NCBI GenBank assembly: GCA_028872685.1
Contig: JAPKEI010000013.1
Location: 1 to 18,508 of the forward strand
DNA: 18,508 nt
Direction: 5' to 3'
DNA from: Verrucomicrobiota bacterium
Lineage (GTDB): Bacteria; Verrucomicrobiota; Verrucomicrobiia; Limisphaerales; UBA1100
Shown: positions 14,446-18,508 of the stretch, in pieces
How the letters are laid out: each line of letters begins with the position of its first letter
How positions within the stretch are numbered: position 1 is the first letter of the stretch
Program-made: the position numbers and the translations under genes
Notes under the pieces: generated by a model
What the model was told of the DNA's origin: nothing
The model's input: the letters and a program-made list of their open reading frames with translations, nothing else
Database searches by the model: none

Positions 14446-15570
14446 ATGCTCTTCACAGCGGGAGATATCGCTGCAAAACTGGGCGGTAAAGTGCTGGGCG
14501 ACCACACGATGCCACTCACCGGATTTCAAGCCGCCGACCGCGCACGCGCCGGCGACCTCACCTTTGCCGAGAACCGCACCTTCTTTGAACGCGCCGAGCA
14601 AAGTGCCGCCAGTGCGATCATCATCGACAAAACTTTTACCTCCGAGCGCAAGGTGCTCATCCGCGTGCCCAGCGCGCGTATTGCCTTCGCGAAAGTAGTA
14701 CCGCTCTTTTATCCTGAACCCGGCCCCCCCACGGGCATCCATCCTTCCGCCATTATTTCCGAAAAAGCCAAGGTGCATCCGGAAGCTTGCATCGGCGCGC
14801 ACGTCATCATCGGCGACGGCGCGAAGATCGGCGCCCGCACGGTTTTGCACGGCAATAATTATGTGGATGAAAATTGCGTGATCGGCAAGGACTGCGCGAT
14901 TTTTCATAACGTCTCGCTGTACCCGCGCACGGAACTGGGCGATCGCGTGCGGATTCACGCGGGCACCATCGTGGGCAGCGATGGCTTTGGCTATGTGCAG
15001 GAAGGCGGCAAGCATTTGAAGGTGCCGCAAATCGGCAACGTGGTGATTGACGACGATGTGGAGATTGGCGCGAATGTCACCATTGACCGTGGCGCGCTCG
15101 GCCCCACTCATATCGGCAAAGGAACCAAGATCGATAACCTCGTGCAAATCGCCCACAACGTGAGCACCGGCGAAAACTGCCTCGTGGTCGCCCAAGCCGG
15201 CATCGCGGGCAGCACCAAGCTGGGCGATTATTGCACGCTCGCCGGGCAAGTGGGTCTCGCGGGCCATTTGCGCATTGGCAATCACGTTACCATCGCGGCG
15301 CAGAGCGGTGTGATGCGCGATATCAATGACGGCGAGAAATGGTGGGGCATGCCCGCGCAGCCGGATAAGCAGATGAAACGCCAGTTATTGGCCCTGCAAA
15401 AACTGCCGGATTTGCTACGCCGCTACAATCGATTCGAAAAATTTGCCAAACCGCGCATCATGACACCCGAAGAATTGGCTGAATCCAAAGCCAAAGCTGA
15501 GGCCACCAAAGCCGCAAAAGCCGCAAAAGCCGCACAAGCTGCTCAATTGGAAGCTGAAAAAAATACATAA
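14446..15570 (+). CDS. lpxD: UDP-3-O-acylglucosamine N-acyltransferase
   Basis: 374 residues. It adds the second hydroxyacyl chain, from acyl-ACP, to UDP-3-O-acylglucosamine in lipid A synthesis, so the organism makes an LPS-type outer membrane. The N-terminal uridine-binding domain spans about 1-95. A left-handed beta-helix of hexapeptide repeats (about 98-315) follows, with the catalytic His in QIAHNV at H237 (H239 in E. coli). Then come a C-terminal helix and a tail from about 345 that is almost only Ala, Lys, Glu and Gln and is longer than usual. AAAGG 8 bases before the ATG at 14446 is a fair ribosome binding site. lpxD usually sits with fabZ, lpxA or bamA; here it follows panD and precedes rplM. 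Confidence 0.97.
   Translation: MLFTAGDIAAKLGGKVLGDHTMPLTGFQAADRARAGDLTFAENRTFFERAEQSAASAIIIDKTFTSERKVLIRVPSARIAFAKVVPLFYPEPGPPTGIHPSAIISEKAKVHPEACIGAHVIIGDGAKIGARTVLHGNNYVDENCVIGKDCAIFHNVSLYPRTELGDRVRIHAGTIVGSDGFGYVQEGGKHLKVPQIGNVVIDDDVEIGANVTIDRGALGPTHIGKGTKIDNLVQIAHNVSTGENCLVVAQAGIAGSTKLGDYCTLAGQVGLAGHLRIGNHVTIAAQSGVMRDINDGEKWWGMPAQPDKQMKRQLLALQKLPDLLRRYNRFEKFAKPRIMTPEELAESKAKAEATKAAKAAKAAQAAQLEAEKNT
15502..15537 (+). repeat. 9-base tandem repeat within the lpxD 3' end
   Basis: GCCGCAAAA occurs at 15511-15519 and 15520-15528, with a one-base variant at 15529-15537 and a more degenerate copy at 15502-15510. The unit encodes Ala-Ala-Lys and builds the Ala/Lys tail of LpxD. It could change length by slipped-strand replication without shifting the frame. 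Confidence 0.75.
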
Positions 15571-15586
15571 AACCAACAGAAACCTG

Positions 15587-15614
15587 TTGACCCGCCGGTG
15601 TTTTCTGGTATTTT
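15587..15614 (+). promoter_or_regulatory. Probable rplM-rpsI promoter
   Basis: TTGACC (15587-15592) and TATTTT (15609-15614) with a 16-base spacer, in the 66-base gap after lpxD. The start of transcription would be near 15621, leaving a leader of only about 16 bases before the rplM ATG. The -10 region shares GGTATTTTCC and a following CGAACAC with the promoter at 1904-1932. Confidence 0.6.
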
Positions 15615-15636
15615 CCTCGCCCCTTCGAACACAGGA

Positions 15637-16068
15637 ATGAAGACTTTTTTGCCAAAAATAGATATGCAAACGCGCGCGTGGCACGTGGTGGATGCCGATG
15701 GGCTGGTGCTTGGGCGCCTCGCCGAGAGGATCGCCAATGTCCTGCGCGGCCGCGATAAACCCACTTACACGCCACACCTCGATGTCGGCGATTTTGTGGT
15801 CGTTATCAATGCCGAGAAAATTAAGGTGACCGGCAACAAAGAGGACGCCAAGGAATACCAGCGCTACAGCGGCTGGCGCGGCGGACTCAAGCGCATCCCC
15901 TTTGCCGATATGCGAGAGAAGCATCCCGAGCGCATTATTATGGCCGCCGTGAAAGGGATGTTGCCCCGCAATCGCCTCGGCTCCAAGCTGCTCACCAAAT
16001 TGAAAGTGTTCAAGGGCACCGAACATCCGCACGGCGCGCAAAACCCTGAACCGATGACTTTGAATTAA
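15637..16068 (+). CDS. rplM: 50S ribosomal protein L13
   Basis: 143 residues (E. coli L13 has 142). It is an early-assembly protein of the large ribosomal subunit. The MKTF N-terminus matches that of other L13 proteins and fixes the start at 15637. The AGGA directly before the ATG is too close to act as a normal ribosome binding site. Recognisable blocks are the LGRLA region near 25, YTPH, a VTGNK block, and the family signature KGMLP at 106-110 followed by LKVFKG. It is co-transcribed with rpsI, which begins 1 base after the stop codon, the widespread L13-S9 operon. Confidence 0.98.
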   Translation: MKTFLPKIDMQTRAWHVVDADGLVLGRLAERIANVLRGRDKPTYTPHLDVGDFVVVINAEKIKVTGNKEDAKEYQRYSGWRGGLKRIPFADMREKHPERIIMAAVKGMLPRNRLGSKLLTKLKVFKGTEHPHGAQNPEPMTLN

Positions 16069-16069
16069 G

Positions 16070-16471
16070 ATGCCTGACGCTATCACTGGAGAATTCCTGG
16101 GCACCGGCCGTCGCAAAGCCGCGACCGCCCGCGTGCGAATTAAACCCGGCAACGGAAAAATCACCGTCAACCGCCGCACGTTTGAAAATTATTTCCCCGT
16201 CGAATCACACCGCCTCATCGTGGGCGAGCCATTCATTGCCACGGAGAATGTTGAAAAATTTGACGTGCGCGTAAACGTCCAAGGTGGTGGACAAGCCGGC
16301 CAAGCCGATGCCGTGCGCTTGGGCATCTCCCGCGCGCTACTGGAGTATGACGCCGAGCTGCGCCCTACCCTCAAAGCCGAAGGCTTGCTGCATCGTGACG
16401 CCCGCGTGCGTGAGCGTAAGAAACCCGGCCAGCCCGGCGCGCGCAAGAACTTCCAGTTCAGCAAACGCTAA
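16070..16471 (+). CDS. rpsI: 30S ribosomal protein S9
   Basis: 133 residues, usual length about 130. It is a protein of the small-subunit head whose C-terminal SKR tail reaches the P-site tRNA; the tail is intact here (QFSKR at the end). The N-terminal block GTGRRKAATARVRI and the GGGQAGQADAVRLGIARAL-like block (with Ser for the first Ala, around 72-90) are typical. The ATG lies 1 base after the rplM stop codon, so translation is probably coupled. An intrinsic terminator follows at 16491-16520. Confidence 0.98.
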   Translation: MPDAITGEFLGTGRRKAATARVRIKPGNGKITVNRRTFENYFPVESHRLIVGEPFIATENVEKFDVRVNVQGGGQAGQADAVRLGISRALLEYDAELRPTLKAEGLLHRDARVRERKKPGQPGARKNFQFSKR

Positions 16472-16490
16472 ACTCAAAAACGCTTTCGTA

Positions 16491-16520
16491 AACCCCGCTG
16501 GTTCGCTGGCGGGGTTTTTT
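16491..16520 (+). terminator. Rho-independent terminator of rplM-rpsI
   Basis: AACCCCGC (16491-16498) pairs with GCGGGGTT (16509-16516) around a 10-base loop. The T run 16515-16520 follows, with further T after one G. It separates the ribosomal operon from argC. Confidence 0.9.
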
Positions 16521-16573
16521 GTTTTCAATTTTTGATTTCAATTGCTACGAAAACAATGCACAACACAATCGAC

Positions 16574-17644
16574 ATGAGCGTAGCTCAAAAAGTAAAAATC
16601 GCCATCGTAGGCGCCTCTGGATATTCTGGCGAAGAACTCGTGCGGCTGCTGCTCGGCCATCCGCACGCGGAACTCACCGCCGTCACCTCGCGCCAATACG
16701 CGGGACAAACATTGGCCGCAATCTTTCCACGCTTCGCCGGCAATGCCGTAGCCGACTCGCTGCAATTCACCGAGCCAAATGTGGAAGCGCTAGCGGAGGC
16801 TGCTGAGGTCGTCTTCCTCGCCCTGCCTCACGGTGTCGCGGCAGAGTTTGCCGAGCCGTTGCTCGCGGCAGGAGCGAAGGTCATCGATCTCTCCGCCGAT
16901 TTCCGCCTCAACGACGCCAGCGTGTACGAAGAATTTTACGGCAACGCCCATCCTGCGCCCGCGCTTTTGGAGCAATCGGTTTACGGAATGCCCGAGCTAC
17001 ATCGCGATGCCATCCGCAACGCAAAACTCATCGCCTCGCCCGGCTGTTATCCCACCAGCATTTTACTGCCCACCGTGCCACTCTTGCGGACGGGCATCAT
17101 CAAATCCACCGGCATCATCGCCAACAGCCTCAGCGGCGTCAGCGGCGCTGGCCGAAATCTGAGCGCGGGTTTCATGTACACCGAATGCAACGAAAGCGCG
17201 CGGCCCTACGGCATTCCCAAACACCGGCATCTTTCGGAAATCGAACAGGAACTTTCGCTCGCCGCCGACGCACAAGTAACAGTCCAGTTTTCCCCGCACC
17301 TCATCCCAATCAATCGCGGCATCCTTACCACCCTTTACCTCGCGCCCACGAAAAAATTTGAAACCGAAGCGGAAGAAACCGCGCTGGCCGAACAGATCAC
17401 CGAATGCCTCGCTACCGCCTACGCCGACGAACCCTTCGTGCGCCTCCTGCCGCCTGACTCTTTGCCCGACACCAAAAACGTGGCCCACACCAACTACCTT
17501 GACCTCGCCTGGCGCCTCGACCGCCGCACAGGCCGCCTCATTATGACAAGCGCACTCGACAATCTAGTGAAGGGTGCCAGCGGCCAAGCCGTCCAAAGCC
17601 TCAATTTGCTCTGCAAATTCGATGAAACTACAGGGTTAAGCTAA
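16574..17644 (+). CDS. argC: N-acetyl-gamma-glutamyl-phosphate reductase
   Basis: 356 residues from the ATG at 16574. An ATG at 16556 (362 residues) is possible; neither has a clear ribosome binding site, and 16574 places the nucleotide-binding strand at the usual distance. It performs the NADPH-dependent third step of arginine synthesis, making N-acetylglutamate 5-semialdehyde. The Rossmann motif GASGYSG is at 13-19, the catalytic Cys is C158 in SPGCYPTS, and the active-site His region is PKHRHLSEIE (H217, H219). The C-terminal block is DNLVKGASGQAVQ. This is the long (type 1) ArgC. It follows the rpsI terminator, and the usual partner argJ is not next to it. A TPR protein gene starts 5 bases after its stop. 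Confidence 0.97.
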   Translation: MSVAQKVKIAIVGASGYSGEELVRLLLGHPHAELTAVTSRQYAGQTLAAIFPRFAGNAVADSLQFTEPNVEALAEAAEVVFLALPHGVAAEFAEPLLAAGAKVIDLSADFRLNDASVYEEFYGNAHPAPALLEQSVYGMPELHRDAIRNAKLIASPGCYPTSILLPTVPLLRTGIIKSTGIIANSLSGVSGAGRNLSAGFMYTECNESARPYGIPKHRHLSEIEQELSLAADAQVTVQFSPHLIPINRGILTTLYLAPTKKFETEAEETALAEQITECLATAYADEPFVRLLPPDSLPDTKNVAHTNYLDLAWRLDRRTGRLIMTSALDNLVKGASGQAVQSLNLLCKFDETTGLS

Positions 17645-17649
17645 TAAAG

Positions 17650-18508
17650 ATGAGCAAGATAAAACACATTTTCCAGCTCGGGGTGATTCTTGCCATGGGT
17701 TGTACCTTGACCCCGGAAACTACGAATCAACCCACGCCGCCGGTTGCAGAACAGGCTGATTACACTTTCGACCCTTCAGGCCCGCCCGCGGGACATTCCA
17801 GCCACGGCGCGGAGCTAAACAAAGGCCCGCGCCAAGCCGCGTATTTGATGGGCACCACCAGCAATGTGTCCTTCCCCATCACCACTGATTCGCCCGAGGC
17901 ACAGAAATTTTTCAACCAAGGCGTGGGGCAGATTCACGGCTTTTGGTATCTTGAAGCTGAGCGTTCCTTCCGCCAAGTGCTCAAGCTCGATCCCGGCCAT
18001 CCGATGGCGTACTGGGGTATCACCATGGCCAACTCGGGCAACCGCTCGCGCTCCAAGCCGCTTATTGCCAAATCCGTGGCAGGTAAATCCCGCGTAAGCG
18101 AACGAGAACGCCTGTGGATCGACTGTACATCAACGTATCTAAAAGAATCTGATTCTAAAAAACGAAAAACCGCACGTATCAAGGCTTTCCAAACAATCGC
18201 TGAAAAATACCCCGATAATCTTGAAGCACAGGCATTCTACACCCTCGCCCTTTACGGTGATGTGCGCGCCAAAAAAAATTATGAGGACATCGAGAAGCGT
18301 ATCAGTGCCATCCTCGCCAAAAACCCGCAACATCCCTGCCATCATTACCGCATCCATCTCTGGGATTACAAAGACGCCAAGAGGGCCTTGCCTTCAGTTG
18401 GCCAATGCGGCCAATCCGCGCCGGGTATTGCTCACATGTGGCACATGCCTGGCCACATTCTCTCGCGCCTCAAACGCTATAACGACGCCGCATGGCATCA
18501 GGAAGCCA
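17650..18508 (+). CDS. TPR-containing probable lipoprotein (3' end cut by window edge)
   Basis: 286 codons are open to the window edge with no stop. The N-terminus MSKIKH, a hydrophobic run and AMGC at 15-18 suggest a lipoprotein signal with C18 as lipidation site. Ala at -3 is less usual than Leu, so this is a near-lipobox. A Pro/Thr-rich linker follows, and then TPR-like helical pairs at about 85-135 (EAERSFRQVLKLDPGHPMAYWG) and about 175-240. A His/Met-rich motif HMWHMPGH lies at 262-269. Long TPR proteins with this HMPGH motif seem familiar from Planctomycetes and Verrucomicrobia, some followed by further domains, but I cannot name the function. The 5-base distance to argC suggests co-transcription, although the two functions have no obvious link. 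The segment about 18120-18300 is richer in A and AAA codons than its neighbours. Confidence 0.8.
   Translation, partial: MSKIKHIFQLGVILAMGCTLTPETTNQPTPPVAEQADYTFDPSGPPAGHSSHGAELNKGPRQAAYLMGTTSNVSFPITTDSPEAQKFFNQGVGQIHGFWYLEAERSFRQVLKLDPGHPMAYWGITMANSGNRSRSKPLIAKSVAGKSRVSERERLWIDCTSTYLKESDSKKRKTARIKAFQTIAEKYPDNLEAQAFYTLALYGDVRAKKNYEDIEKRISAILAKNPQHPCHHYRIHLWDYKDAKRALPSVGQCGQSAPGIAHMWHMPGHILSRLKRYNDAAWHQEA

Noticed and set aside
14407..15285. Long open frame on the minus strand opposite lpxD (292 codons)
   Set aside because: It is a mirror of the codon bias of lpxD, whose identity is certain; the translation is His- and Ala-rich without any family motif.
15415..16179. 254-codon open frame on the minus strand across lpxD, rplM and rpsI
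   Set aside because: It crosses three firmly identified genes and their promoter and has low-complexity sequence opposite the LpxD tail.
16521..16573. Promoter for argC
   Set aside because: Several TTG and CACAAT-like words occur in this A/T-rich gap, but the best combination would start transcription beyond the chosen ATG, so no call was made.
1..18508. tRNA or rRNA genes, CRISPR arrays, insertion sequences, phage or toxin-antitoxin genes
   Set aside because: None was recognised; nearly all of the window is accounted for by identified protein genes on one strand or the other.

Overview
The window looks like chromosomal DNA of a Gram-negative member of the Planctomycetes-Verrucomicrobia-Chlamydiae group, most likely a Verrucomicrobiota bacterium. 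The lines of evidence are an exported cytochrome protein of the PSCyt1/DUF1549/DUF1553 type next to a Tat-exported DUF1501 protein (a pair largely confined to this group), lipid A synthesis by LpxD, and the abundance of Gfo/Idh/MocA oxidoreductases and TIM-barrel sugar isomerases. This assignment rests on gene content, not on a phylogeny. No tRNA, rRNA, IS element, phage gene or CRISPR array was seen. Coding density is high and no gene-free stretch exceeds about 110 bases.

Layout. 1-770 (-): a TatD-family metal-dependent hydrolase, cut at its 3' end by the window edge. 879-1883 (+): an exported HExxH zinc peptidase-like protein. 1966-3006 (+): a long sugar phosphate isomerase/epimerase with its own promoter, ended by a strong hairpin terminator that also serves the convergent metallo-beta-lactamase-fold hydrolase (3064-3846, -). 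3927-5591 (+): RecN. 5682-10241 (+): the PSCyt1/DUF1549/DUF1553 cytochrome protein and the DUF1501 protein, 3 bases apart. 10238-10456 (-): a small DUF2007-like protein. 10504-11325 (+): a second TIM-barrel isomerase, whose 3' end overlaps by 56 bases a sodium:neurotransmitter-type symporter (11270-12721, -). Upstream of the symporter on the same strand lies a Gfo/Idh/MocA oxidoreductase (12792-13955, -).

From 14045 to 17644 (+) comes a housekeeping block: panD (beta-alanine for coenzyme A), lpxD (lipid A), rplM-rpsI (ribosomal proteins L13 and S9, with a promoter and terminator of their own) and argC (arginine synthesis). argC is followed after 5 bases by the start of a TPR-containing probable lipoprotein that runs out of the window.

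Functionally the window mixes core genes (recN, panD, lpxD, rplM, rpsI, argC, tatD) with genes typical of polymer- or sugar-degrading marine or soil Verrucomicrobiota. The least understood part is the cytochrome/DUF1501 pair. The best regulatory observation is a pair of divergent sigma70-like promoters for panD and the Gfo/Idh gene with overlapping -10 boxes. A second is a promoter sequence shared by the 1966 isomerase gene and rplM.
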